From the NCBI GenBank assembly GCA_021774795.1, contig JAJFIR010000053.1:1-64000 (forward strand): DNA of 64,000 nucleotides. The letters run 5' to 3'. Below, piece by piece: positions 1 to 9,700 of this stretch; within the stretch, counting starts at the first letter, position 1; each line of letters opens with the position of its first letter. This DNA is from Emcibacteraceae bacterium (GTDB lineage: Bacteria > Pseudomonadota > Alphaproteobacteria > Sphingomonadales > Emcibacteraceae). The translations under genes were made by a program, and so were the position numbers. Under the pieces are notes generated by a model, which saw nothing but the letters and a program-made list of their open reading frames with translations, was not told where the DNA came from and did no database searches.

Positions 1-802
1 TGTTGTTAGCAAGTTCGGAACCAAGTACACCTTGTGCGACTGACTGAAGACCAATATAGAGCACGAATATCAATACTATTCCCAACAGAATACCCCTCGG
101 CACTGTTTTTTCAGGGTCTTTGATTTCTCCACTTGAATTAAGGGCACATTCTGCGCCGGAAAAAGCGAAGATTAAAATAAGAGTAGCCGCCCCAATATTT
201 TCTATAGATGGCATTTCCTTTATCATTAAATTATCAAAGTCGATATAGAATATGCCCACAACGACTAAGAGTGCTAATGGCACAAATTTGGCAATGGTAT
301 TAAACATATAAAGCCGCACACCTGATTTTACACCGACGATATTTGTAACCACCAAAAAGGCAAATAAAGCGATGATAAAAAGCAGACGCCATAATGGTTC
401 ATGTAATTCGGGAACTACGATTGCGAGGGTTTCTATCATGGCAACTAATATGGCAGCATCTGATAGTACGGCCCATCCAAACCACAGGAGCATTGATGAA
501 ATAAACCCTGCAAATGGGCCAAATGCTTCTTCGATATATGCGTAAGATCCGCCACTTCTGGTAATACGTGTACCTATTTCAGCATAACACAGGAAAATAA
601 GGCTGATCGCAGCCCCGCAAATGATATAAGCAAAAACCGCAGCGGCACCTAGCTTTGCTGCAACAACACCGGGTAGGACAAAAATACCTGCGCCTACGAC
701 CAGATTGAAAATATTAGCACCCAGTGCGCTGGGTCCTATGGTTCTAACCAAACCTTCGTTTGAATCACTATCACTATCGCTGATAAGATGGGCTTTCTTC
801 AG
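1..802 (-). CDS. APC-family amino-acid permease (3' part cut by window edge)
   Basis: Membrane permease of the amino acid-polyamine-organocation superfamily, expected to import an amino acid or amine by proton or solute coupling. The reading frame shows the family's opening TM1 block (GANIFNLVVGAGIFVLPG), then hydrophobic helices and a Y-A-E-I-G-T-R-I-T-R-S-G-G-S-Y segment typical of TM2/TM3; it continues off the left edge. It lies 100 bases downstream of the aminotransferase on the same strand, so it probably imports that operon's substrate. The start is unclear: after an in-frame TAG at 815-817 there is no ATG before the conserved part, only CTG (802) and TTG (751), neither with a good ribosome-binding site. 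A rare start codon or a damaged 5' end are both possible. Confidence 0.85.
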   Translation of the reverse strand, partial: MKKAHLISDSDSDSNEGLVRTIGPSALGANIFNLVVGAGIFVLPGVVAAKLGAAAVFAYIICGAAISLIFLCYAEIGTRITRSGGSYAYIEEAFGPFAGFISSMLLWFGWAVLSDAAILVAMIETLAIVVPELHEPLWRLLFIIALFAFLVVTNIVGVKSGVRLYMFNTIAKFVPLALLVVVGIFYIDFDNLMIKEMPSIENIGAATLILIFAFSGAECALNSSGEIKDPEKTVPRGILLGIVLIFVLYIGLQSVAQGVLGSELANN

Positions 803-902
803 TTTAAAAGAATTCTATATATTGTGTTATAGGCTTTTTCTTCTCATCATAAACATTTGTGGCGTGATTGCACAACTAAATTCCTCAAACGAAATTGATG
901 CC

Positions 903-2057
903 TTAAATCCGCCATTCTTCTTTGTGCTCTTCAACGAAAGCAATAAGTGCGTCAAGTGCCGCTGGCATTTTTTCTTCCCCATATCCAACTCGGAAGTAAT
1001 CGTCGCAATTGGCACCTTCTTCCGAAAACACATAAGCGGGTTTGATTGAAATGCCTGATGCAGCCAGTAGCGTGCCAAGCTCGTCTGTTGATAAAGGTCC
1101 TTTGAACTTTACATAGGCAACTGCACCTGCTTTTGGCCTAATCCATTCAAATAGAACACTATATTCATCAAAAAATTGATCAAGCAGTTTCATGTTATGT
1201 CTAATAATTTTCATATTTTTATCAAGAATTATATCACTGGCCCGCAAAGTCATGATCGCCTGAATCTCACTGGCGCGGCTTGGGCAGGCGGTCGCAAAAT
1301 ATTGTGTGTCAATTATTCTTTGTTTAAGGTCCATGTCTTGAAGCACCAGCCAACCAATGGTTATACCACATCCACCCCAAGGCTTTGAAAGCGTGCAAGC
1401 ACTTAAACCATTTGCATAAAAATCGGCCATGGCGGGTAGGCGATCTTTTGGATCATGTTCTAATAAGCGGTAAACTTCGTCAGACATTACATGAATATTA
1501 TTTTCTGCTGCAATTTTTATTAACTGTTCCTGCAATTTGTGACCCATTAATGTGCCTGCGGGATTATAAGGCTCATTAATCACTATGTATTTTGTATTGT
1601 GCTTAATGGCCGCTTTAACTTTTTTTGGATCTATCTGCCAACCATCTTCAGGTAGAAGGCGAATTTTGGTTACTTGGCTGCCAGCATGAGCAGGAGCCTC
1701 CTGAACTGACTGATAGCCCGGTGTAAAAACGATAGAATGACTTTGGCCATGCAAAAGAGCACTAGCTGCTGTTTGAAGGGCAATTTGCGCACCCGGAAAA
1801 ACGATTATGTTCTCAAGCGTAATATTTGGACCGTATAAGTTCGCTATTTCCGTTCGAAGATCAATGCTCCCTCCGTTGGGTGTATAGTCCAGCGAATGCT
1901 TATAATAACAATCGACGATCTCTTGATCACCTCTTTCGAGTGATAAATCAATAAGTTCCTCACTGGTAAGCGGTTGAGCGAAAGAATTGGACAAACTATA
2001 CGGGGTGGCGGCCGTTACTTTCTTATGTTTTTTTGACCATGGTTGTCGGTATGTCAT
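903..2057 (-). CDS. PLP-dependent aminotransferase, class I/II (copy 2)
   Basis: Fold-type I pyridoxal-phosphate enzyme of 384 residues, expected to act in the cytoplasm on an amino acid. Visible motifs are NEPYNPAG (substrate/PLP pocket), SDEVYR (the Asp that pairs with the pyridine nitrogen) and S-K-P-W-G-G around the Schiff-base lysine. The C-terminal YFRVGYG segment carries the carboxylate-binding Arg. It is clearly paralogous to the gene at 3078-4241: both share the FPGAQ, PGYQS/PSYQS and SDEVYRLLE blocks and are nearly the same length. The closest family I recognise is the capreomycidine-synthase-like branch of class I aminotransferases, but the substrate cannot be read from sequence. 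It lies 21 bases after the kinase-like gene and upstream of the permease, in one operon. Confidence 0.88.
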   Translation of the reverse strand: MTYRQPWSKKHKKVTAATPYSLSNSFAQPLTSEELIDLSLERGDQEIVDCYYKHSLDYTPNGGSIDLRTEIANLYGPNITLENIIVFPGAQIALQTAASALLHGQSHSIVFTPGYQSVQEAPAHAGSQVTKIRLLPEDGWQIDPKKVKAAIKHNTKYIVINEPYNPAGTLMGHKLQEQLIKIAAENNIHVMSDEVYRLLEHDPKDRLPAMADFYANGLSACTLSKPWGGCGITIGWLVLQDMDLKQRIIDTQYFATACPSRASEIQAIMTLRASDIILDKNMKIIRHNMKLLDQFFDEYSVLFEWIRPKAGAVAYVKFKGPLSTDELGTLLAASGISIKPAYVFSEEGANCDDYFRVGYGEEKMPAALDALIAFVEEHKEEWRI

Positions 2058-2078
2058 TATTTTAATCTATCTTAAAAG

Positions 2079-3047
2079 TTATAATATGTAATTTTCATCT
2101 TCGAGTTTTTTTAGAAGAACTCGTGCAGGCTTTTGCGCGATTAAAATATATTCGTTATCGGGATGGAGCTTAAAACTATAGGATGACATAGTAATACTGG
2201 TCACTAAGCGCATGGCCATTAAGTAAATAAGTATTTCCCGTTCTTCGTCCAATATTTCAAACTCCTGTTCATACCCATGGATGATTTTTTGAGAGGCCAT
2301 GGCAATATCATCTTCGCCGAGCAAAGAATAAGCCAGTGTAATCGCCAAATCATTAATTTGGCTGGCAAATTGCAATTCCCCAAAATCAATTAAGCCACAT
2401 ATTTTTGTAGGAAATTCTGGATTAATAAGAAGATTCTGCTCATTTGCGTCGCTATGGATAACCGCTTTTCTAAGTCCGGGTAATTTTGGTAATATGTCTT
2501 TTTCATAAACATCATATAAGCGTCTTATGCGGTCACGTGCGTCGAGATCGATTATCTCGTTTAAATATTGTTTACAATTGATGACTTTATCAAGTTTCCA
2601 AAGTTCATCGGGACTGTCAGATGTTGTTGGTACAAAATTTTGCATGGCCTTCGAGTATTGGCCCAGAAAACGGCCAATATTCTGATAAAGTTCAGGTGTC
2701 CTTGGGGTTTTAGCCAGTATTTCACCTTCTAGAAAGCTCAAAAGACGCACGGGAAAGCCGTCAACGATGATCATGCTTTCACCGGATAGCGTATGTATTA
2801 CCGCCGGAAGCGTTAAATGCGGAGCCGCTATTTGCATATGATCGAGAACGTCTGATTGCATTTGAACAAACGCCGGGGACCACTTTTTGTTGGCTATTTT
2901 GAGTACATATTTATCAGTTGGTGTTCTGATCAGCGCATTTTGATCATCAAATGACACGAATGACGATATTTTACCTTCAATGCCGTAATATTTTTTAACA
3001 ATATTAGCGATTTTATGATTATCAAAATTGGGAACCTCTTCCGTCAT
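2079..3047 (-). CDS. APH-family phosphotransferase, hydroxylysine-kinase-like
   Basis: Aminoglycoside-phosphotransferase-fold kinase of 322 residues, expected to phosphorylate a small hydroxylated metabolite using ATP or GTP. The catalytic loop HSDANEQNLL and the metal-binding IDFGE followed by LAITLAYSLL are visible at roughly residues 200-245. The IDFG-(D/E)-x-(L/I)AI-x-(L/A)AY pattern is shared with hydroxylysine kinases and the kinase domains fused to class III aminotransferases, and less with antibiotic kinases. It lies between two paralogous class I aminotransferases, 30 bases after the first and 21 before the second, which argues for catabolism of a hydroxy-amino acid or amino alcohol and not for drug resistance. 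Homoserine kinase type II is the main alternative. Confidence 0.82.
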   Translation of the reverse strand: MTEEVPNFDNHKIANIVKKYYGIEGKISSFVSFDDQNALIRTPTDKYVLKIANKKWSPAFVQMQSDVLDHMQIAAPHLTLPAVIHTLSGESMIIVDGFPVRLLSFLEGEILAKTPRTPELYQNIGRFLGQYSKAMQNFVPTTSDSPDELWKLDKVINCKQYLNEIIDLDARDRIRRLYDVYEKDILPKLPGLRKAVIHSDANEQNLLINPEFPTKICGLIDFGELQFASQINDLAITLAYSLLGEDDIAMASQKIIHGYEQEFEILDEEREILIYLMAMRLVTSITMSSYSFKLHPDNEYILIAQKPARVLLKKLEDENYIL

Positions 3048-3077
3048 ATAATACCTTTTAGAATTATTATTTTCTTT

Positions 3078-4241
3078 TTATTTTCTGTATCTCCATTGGG
3101 CGCGATGTTCGTCAACAAACTTTTTAAAAGCAATTAGCGCAGCAGGCATAGTACGCCTGCTAAATCCAATGCGGAAATATTGTTTTAATGCTTCGTCGCA
3201 ATCAAAAATATAGGGTGGGAACACGAGTATTCCTTGTTCAAGAAGCTTCGCGCCAAATTCGTCTGCGGTAAGTGGCCCTTTAAAATTCACAAAACCGGTG
3301 CCGCCCGCTTGTGGTGGAACCCATTCAAACAGATCCTCATATTCATCGAAGAATTCATCAAGTAATATCAGGTTTTCGCGAATTATTTTCATATTACGTT
3401 CAATAATTTTATCACTGGCGCGGATTACCATCATTGCTTGAATTTCACCGGGACGGGAAAAACACACAGCAAACAAATGTTGTGCTTTTTGAAGCTTTTC
3501 AATGATTGTTAAATCCTGACATGCGATCCAACCGATGCATGCACCGCCCGCGCCCCATGGTTTTGCCATGGTGCCAAGGGCAAGGCCATTAGCTGTCATT
3601 TCTGCGATGGAAGCCGAACGCTCGGCAGGGTTTATTTCTAGAAGCCGATAAACTTCGTCTGAAAAAATTAAAATGCCGTGCTGTTCGGCAAGTGCAACGA
3701 GCTGTTTTTTTGTATCGGCGCTCATTAATGATCCGGACGGGTTGTGAGGGTCATTAAAGACAAGATATTTGGTATTATTCTGAATAGCGGCTTTCACCGC
3801 ATCTACATTTACCTGCCATTTGTCTTCCGGGGTTAAGGAAATGCGCGTGACTGAACCGCCAGCATATCTTACGCCTTCTTCAAGGGATTGATAACTGGGG
3901 GTGATGATAATTGCATGATCACCGGTGTGTAATAACGCTTGAGTGGTAATCGTCATGCCAGTCTGAGCACCGGGAAAAATGACGATATTTTCCGCAGAAA
4001 TACTGGCATCATAAAGGGTGGCAATTTCTTGGCGTAAATCGGGGCTTCCGGCGTTTTCTGCATACCCCATTGAATGATCATGATATAGGTCGATTAAATG
4101 CTGATCGCCATTTTCCTTTGTGAATTCCATTAATTCTTTGAGGGTCATTGGCTGCGCTGAGGACGCGTAAAAACGATGCTCGATATCAAAAGTTTTTTCT
4201 AAAAGCTGATCTGATCTTATGGGATTTTCTAAAAGGTGCAT
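3078..4241 (-). CDS. PLP-dependent aminotransferase, class I/II (copy 1)
   Basis: First gene of the minus-strand operon, 387 residues. It has the fold-type I aminotransferase signatures NDPHNPSG, SDEVYR and the PLP lysine in A-K-P-W-G-A-G-G, and ends with YFRIGFSRR carrying the substrate-carboxylate Arg. It is a paralogue of the gene at 903-2057 with the same architecture and several identical blocks, so the pair probably arose by tandem duplication and now flanks the kinase-like gene. The ATG at 4241 is the first in-frame start and faces the imuA promoter region. Substrate unknown; VioD-like (capreomycidine-synthase-like) aminotransferases are the closest recognised type. Confidence 0.88.
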   Translation of the reverse strand: MHLLENPIRSDQLLEKTFDIEHRFYASSAQPMTLKELMEFTKENGDQHLIDLYHDHSMGYAENAGSPDLRQEIATLYDASISAENIVIFPGAQTGMTITTQALLHTGDHAIIITPSYQSLEEGVRYAGGSVTRISLTPEDKWQVNVDAVKAAIQNNTKYLVFNDPHNPSGSLMSADTKKQLVALAEQHGILIFSDEVYRLLEINPAERSASIAEMTANGLALGTMAKPWGAGGACIGWIACQDLTIIEKLQKAQHLFAVCFSRPGEIQAMMVIRASDKIIERNMKIIRENLILLDEFFDEYEDLFEWVPPQAGGTGFVNFKGPLTADEFGAKLLEQGILVFPPYIFDCDEALKQYFRIGFSRRTMPAALIAFKKFVDEHRAQWRYRK

Positions 4242-4407
4242 GATGTTCTCGGACTACTTCTGAATTCGAAATGCATCTTGTAGAAAGTCGGTCGTATTGT
4301 CTACATAAAAATCGGGTCGCCAGTGCCCTTTGGAGAATGGTTTTCAATCGGTCGGACGGCACCTGGGCCAGATTATTTGAGTAGGCTACATTGTTTTAGT
4401 ATAAAGC

Positions 4408-4436
4408 TTGACTCAATTTGGCGACTCATTTTATAA
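4408..4436 (+). promoter_or_regulatory. Candidate sigma-70 promoter of imuA-imuB-dnaE2
   Basis: A -35 element TTGACT (4408-4413), a 17-base spacer and a -10 element TTATAA (4431-4436) fit the vegetative promoter consensus. The LexA box begins at the next base, so the predicted transcription start lies inside the operator, as expected for tight SOS repression. Confidence 0.65.
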
Positions 4437-4451
4437 GAACAAATAGTGAAC
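4437..4451 (+). promoter_or_regulatory. LexA (SOS) box
   Basis: GAAC, seven bases, GAAC: on the opposite strand this reads GTTC-N7-GTTC, the direct-repeat LexA operator known from alphaproteobacteria. It abuts the -10 element and lies 27 bases before the imuA ATG, so the operon should be induced by DNA damage. The match is exact in both half-sites. Confidence 0.85.
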
Positions 4452-4478
4452 ATTTACTATTTTTCTTAAAGGATATTG

Positions 4479-5264
4479 ATGTCGGCCATTGTGATAGAGA
4501 ACTTAAAGCAAAAAATCGAGTCCATAGAACATGGGTCCATACGCGAAGCCTATAATAATAGCTTTACGACAGGCTCGGTAGATTTTGACAACATATTCCC
4601 GTCTTATGGGCTGGCGAAAGGCACCTTGCTTGAAGTTTTACCAAAAACCTATAAACAGAGGTCATCGGCCATAGGGGCCGTTCTTGCCATTTTAGCAAGG
4701 CTCCTTTGTGATAAAGCGGGGCCGGTTATTTGGTGCCAGTTGCGCGATCCGGAAAGATTACACCTTCACGCACCGGGGCTCGCCGCATTTGGCATTGACC
4801 CGTCACGGATTATTAAACTTACCCTTAAATCAGAACAAGATCTCCTTTGGGCAATGGAAGAAGCCCTTGATTGTCCTTATGTATCTGGGGTCGTTGGTGT
4901 GCTGTGGGGCGAAAAATTATATAATTTTACCGCAAGTAAAAGACTTTCCATGCGTGCGAAGGAAAGCGGTGTATCAGCATTAATGCTAAGGTCCCATCGG
5001 GCAAATGGAACGACAGCAGCGGATATGCGCTGGCAGATAAGTGCGGATGAAAGCAGCATGATGCCAAAACGACGGGCCTTTTTGCCGCGTCTTGGTCGCA
5101 CATTATGGCAATTGGATATTGTAAAATGTAAAGGGGCTAATGTTGGCACCTGGCATATTGGATGGAACCATGAAACGGTATCTTTCGATTTGGCTTCCAG
5201 ACTGGTCGATAGAACGCATTTATCGCAAATCCCGCCAAACGCAAGCCAGCGACGCGTCAGTTAA
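4479..5264 (+). CDS. imuA: ImuA, RecA-like mutasome protein
   Basis: ImuA (261 residues) is the RecA/SulA-like accessory factor of the ImuA-ImuB-DnaE2 translesion mutasome, acting at stalled replication forks. Residues about 35-200 resemble a RecA core (GLAKGTLLEV, VIWCQLRDPERLH), but no intact Walker A GKT/S motif is visible, as is usual for ImuA. The ATG at 4479 is preferred over the TTG just before it because AAAGGA (4468-4473) sits five bases upstream. The gene overlaps imuB by 95 bases in another frame, an unusually long overlap that implies translational coupling. Expression should depend on the LexA box at 4437-4451. Confidence 0.9.
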   Translation: MSAIVIENLKQKIESIEHGSIREAYNNSFTTGSVDFDNIFPSYGLAKGTLLEVLPKTYKQRSSAIGAVLAILARLLCDKAGPVIWCQLRDPERLHLHAPGLAAFGIDPSRIIKLTLKSEQDLLWAMEEALDCPYVSGVVGVLWGEKLYNFTASKRLSMRAKESGVSALMLRSHRANGTTAADMRWQISADESSMMPKRRAFLPRLGRTLWQLDIVKCKGANVGTWHIGWNHETVSFDLASRLVDRTHLSQIPPNASQRRVS

Positions 5265-6756
5265 ATTAACCCCGTCAATACCATTTGCTCTTACCACCTC
5301 TGCCCAAGGTGGCATCAGAATAACTGCGGCTAATGATGCTGCTAAGGGTAAAGGGATATTTGTTGATCAGCGTCTTGCAAGTGCCAAAGCCCTTTGCCCC
5401 ATTCTTAAAATACGCACTCATGATCCTTCTGCTGATGCAGAAGGCCTTAATCGACTAGCCCATTGGTGCATCCGCTATAGTCCTTGGGTTAACAGTGATC
5501 CACCAGATGGCATCCTTATTGATATTACGGGTTGCGCCCATCTTGTTGGCGGGGAAGATGCATTATGCAAAGATATTCAAAAACGTTTAAGGGCAATGGA
5601 CCTAAAAGGAAAAATGTCTATTGCTGATACGATTGGTGCCGCCTGGGCGGTCAGTCGGTTTGGTTGTGATCATTGGGTCATTATTCCAAGTGGTAAAATG
5701 AAGAATGCCTTGGCACCGCTTCCCATTGCGGCATTACGTGTCAGACATGATGCCGAAGACCGTCTTGCCAAGGTAGGGTTGAAAAATATCGGTAAGTTGA
5801 TTGATAAGCCGCGGGCCCCTCTTGCGGCTCGTTACGGAAAGTTTTTAATTGATAGGCTTGATCAGGCATTAGGATATAAAGGGGAAAGCCTGTCTCCGAT
5901 TGCTGAGCCACCAGATTACCGGATCCACCAGAATTTTATGGAACCGATTTTAATGTTGGATCAGTTGCAGCAAAGTTTAAGCCAACTAGCATCAGCTTTG
6001 TCGCGTACTTTGAATGAAACCACATTAGGAGCCCGACAATTTGCGCTGTTCCTGTACCGGGTAGACGGTGATGTAAAAATTATCAGTGTTCGAACCAGCA
6101 GTCTTTCCAATAAACCCGATCATATAACAAGACTACTTAGCGAGAAATTATCAGCATTAAGCGGCGATTATGACGTAGGTTTTGGAATAGAGAAAGTTAT
6201 TTTGGCTGCTTATCATACCGAGCGCATAACCCATTTTCAGATCAATCTTGATAAGAAAAAAGAGAACGGTTCAATTGATGAATTTCAAGCTCTTATTGAC
6301 CGTTACGGTAATAGATTAGGATTTGAAAATGTTGGAAAATTTCATCCGATTGAAAGTTATATTCCGGAGCGATGCGAGCACTTTATTTCCGTAACAGAGG
6401 AGCCCGAAAAATCAAATGATTGGCGGGTGTTTTTGCGTAACATTCAGGGAGGAAACTATTTGGGAAGGCCCATTGTCTTGCTACCCAAACCGGAACAGAT
6501 TAATGCCATTGCAGAAGTCCCTGACGGTCCGCCAATCCATTTTGAATGGCGACGGTTAAAATACCGAATTGTTAGAGCCGAAGGCCCGGAAAGGTTAGCG
6601 CCGGAATGGTGGCTGCCTGCCGCGGAAAGTAAAGAGCCAACACGGGATTATTTCCGTGTGGAAGATCATGAAGGGGGACGTTTCTGGCTATTTCGCCAAG
6701 GGTTATTTGAACAAAATGAAGCCCCAAAATGGTATATGCACGGGTTTTTCGCATGA
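5170..6756 (+). CDS. imuB: ImuB, Y-family polymerase-like mutasome hub
   Basis: Catalytically degenerate Y-family polymerase homologue (528 residues). In characterised systems ImuB tethers DnaE2 and ImuA to the beta clamp and does not itself polymerise. The N-terminus MKRYLSIWLPDWSIERIY matches ImuB proteins and lacks the acidic DxD-type opening of active Y polymerases. A palm-like region and helix-hairpin-helix region (about residues 170-230) and a little-finger region follow. The start at 5170 is chosen because family members begin with this block and the ten upstream codons look unlike it. The stop overlaps the dnaE2 start as ATGA. Confidence 0.9.
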   Translation: MKRYLSIWLPDWSIERIYRKSRQTQASDASVKLTPSIPFALTTSAQGGIRITAANDAAKGKGIFVDQRLASAKALCPILKIRTHDPSADAEGLNRLAHWCIRYSPWVNSDPPDGILIDITGCAHLVGGEDALCKDIQKRLRAMDLKGKMSIADTIGAAWAVSRFGCDHWVIIPSGKMKNALAPLPIAALRVRHDAEDRLAKVGLKNIGKLIDKPRAPLAARYGKFLIDRLDQALGYKGESLSPIAEPPDYRIHQNFMEPILMLDQLQQSLSQLASALSRTLNETTLGARQFALFLYRVDGDVKIISVRTSSLSNKPDHITRLLSEKLSALSGDYDVGFGIEKVILAAYHTERITHFQINLDKKKENGSIDEFQALIDRYGNRLGFENVGKFHPIESYIPERCEHFISVTEEPEKSNDWRVFLRNIQGGNYLGRPIVLLPKPEQINAIAEVPDGPPIHFEWRRLKYRIVRAEGPERLAPEWWLPAAESKEPTRDYFRVEDHEGGRFWLFRQGLFEQNEAPKWYMHGFFA

Positions 6757-9700
6757 AACAAGATTATGTTGAATTATCCGTAACCAGTAATTTTAGTTTC
6801 CTTCGTGGTGCTTCTCATCCTGAAGAAATGATGAATACTGCGGCAGAGCTGGGTTATGAGAAAATTGCTATTACAGATCGCAATAGTTTTGCAGGCATTG
6901 TTCGCGCCCATGTGTCTGCAAAGGAAGTTGGTGTTCAATTGATTGTGGGTGTAAGGCTTGTTTTACAGGACGGGTTCCAAGTTTTGTGTTTTCCGGAAGA
7001 TCGTTTAGCTTACGGCCGGCTATCAAAATTACTGACAAAAGGAAACCGCCGCGCGGAAAAAGGCGACTGCATTTTATTTTTGGAAGATTTAGTAGAGCTT
7101 GAAACGGGTCATATTTTTATGGCCTTACCCGAATATGACTGGGAAAGTGAATTTGAAATATCCTTAAACTGGCTTGCAGAAAAATTTCCAAATCAGGTTT
7201 ATTTGGCGGCGACCAGACTATATCAAGGTAATGATGACGAACGACTGGGAAAGCTTCATGCTCTTTCTTTAAAGGTTAACATCCCAATGGTGGCAACAAA
7301 TGATGTCCATTACCATGTGCCTAATCGACGATCCTTACAAGATGTGCTGACCTGTATTCGCGAACATGTCACCATTGATGAGGCAGGTTTTAAAATAACG
7401 GCGAATGCAGAACGACATTTAAAATCTCAGGAAGAAATATCACATATTTACCGTGGATATGAAGAAGCGGTAATCAGGAGTTCTGAGATCGCAGAAAGAT
7501 GCACTTTCTCGCTTGATGAACTGGCCTATGAATATCCGGATGAGCCCGCCGGGCAAAGCGCATCACCGCAAGAAGAATTGGCCCGCTTAACATGGATTGG
7601 GGCAAAGGAAAGATATCCAGATGGTATTAATGAAAAAGTTAAAGCAACGCTTCAACATGAAATTGATCTGATTGATGAACTTGATTACGCTCCTTACTTT
7701 TTGACGGTTTATGATATTGTTCGTTTTGCCAGAAGCAGAGGCATTTTATGTCAGGGCAGGGGGTCCGCTGCAAATTCGGCTGTCTGTTTTTGTTTGGGCA
7801 TAACATCCGTAGACCCGGTGCAGATTAATCTTTTATTTGAACGATTTATATCGGCAGAACGCGGCGAGCCACCAGACATTGATGTTGATTTTGAACATGA
7901 GCGCCGCGAAGAAGTCATTCAGTATATTTATGAAAAATATGGACGTCACCGTGCGGGCATTACGGCAACGGTAGTGTGTTACCGTGTCAAAATGGCCGTA
8001 AGGGAAGTGGGCAAAGTTATGGGGTTATCTGAGGATACGATTACGGCTCTTGGGATGATCGGCTGGGATTGGTCAACAAAGGTATTGCATGATCAAACAA
8101 GCGGCATTGATTTTTCTGATTACCGATTAAATACAACTTTACTTCTGGCACAGGAATTAATTGGTTTTCCGCGCCACCTTTCCCAACATGTTGGCGGATT
8201 CGTAATAACGCGGGGACCATTGGAAGAAGTATGCCCTATTGCCAATGCAGCAATGGTAGATAGAACATATGTGGAGTGGGATAAGGACGATCTGGCGGCC
8301 CTTAAAATACTGAAAATTGATGTGCTTGCCCTTGGTATGTTGAGCTGTATAAGAAAAGCATTTACCTTGCTCGAAAGCCATTATAGTAGAAGTTATAATC
8401 TTGCCACCATACCAACAGAAGACAGCCGCACATATGACATGATCTGTAAAGCAGACACGATCGGAGTGTTTCAAATTGAAAGCCGTGCTCAAATGTCAAT
8501 GTTGCCGCGGTTACGTCCCCGAAAATTTTATGATTTGGTCATTGAAATTGCACTTGTACGCCCCGGACCCATTCAGGGTGATATGGTTCATCCTTATTTA
8601 CGTCGCAGGCAGGGTTTAGAAGATCATACGTTCCCTTCACAAGAACTTGCCGACATACTGGAAAAAACATTGGGTGTCCCGTTATTTCAGGAACAAGCCA
8701 TGAGCATCGCGATTGTGGCTGCGGGTTTTACCGCTGGCGAAGCGGATCAACTTCGCCGTGCGATGGCGACATTTAAACGGACAGGAACAATAGGCCATTT
8801 TAAAGAAAAATTCATAAGCGGTATGCTTGCAAAAGATTATGATCAGGATTTTGCCGAAAGATGCTTCAAACAAATCGAAGGGTTTAGTGACTATGGTTTC
8901 CCAGAAAGTCATTCTGCCAGCTTTGCTCTTCTTGCCTATGTTTCAAGCTGGTTAAAATGTCATTTTCCGGACGTTTTTGCATGTGCCATTCTTAATAGTC
9001 TGCCTATGGGGTTTTATTCTTCCTCTTCGTTGGTGCGTGATTTTAAGGACCATGACGGAGAAGTGCTTCCGCCGGATATAAATTATAGTACTTGGGATCA
9101 TCAGCTCTCGGATGCAGAAAATCCACAAACTTTAACGGAAGAAGGGGGCAGAAAATATGCCGTGCGTTTGGGATTTCGCCAAGATAAAGGATTAAAAAAA
9201 TCTGAAATGGATAAGCTGGTTGCTTTAAGAAAAAAAGGCTATGATAGCGTTCGCGATTTATATTTTCGCACGGGCCTATCTGTCGCCGCTATTGAAAAGC
9301 TCGCCAATGCTGACGCCTTTCGCTCTATTGGCTTTGATCGCAGGGATGCTTTATGGGCAGCGCAAGGTTTAGGAGCACCCACCGGTCAAAGAAGCGCTGT
9401 TGAAGATTTACCTCTTTATGCTTTTGCTGCCGATAAGAATTCGGATGCTTTGCAAAAAGAAAAGGAAATTGCCTTGCCTTCAATGACCTTGGGGGAACAT
9501 GTTGTCGAAGATTATCAAGTGATGAAATTATCTTTAAAAGCACACCCTGTTTCATTTGCCCGTCCAAAATTAAAAACAGATGGGTTTATCACGGCAAAAG
9601 AACTGATGGATCATCCGTCAAATAGGATGGTTTCTGTCGCCGGGTTGGTCCTTGTGCGTCAACGTCCCGGTACGGCAAGTGGTGTAATATTTGTTACACT

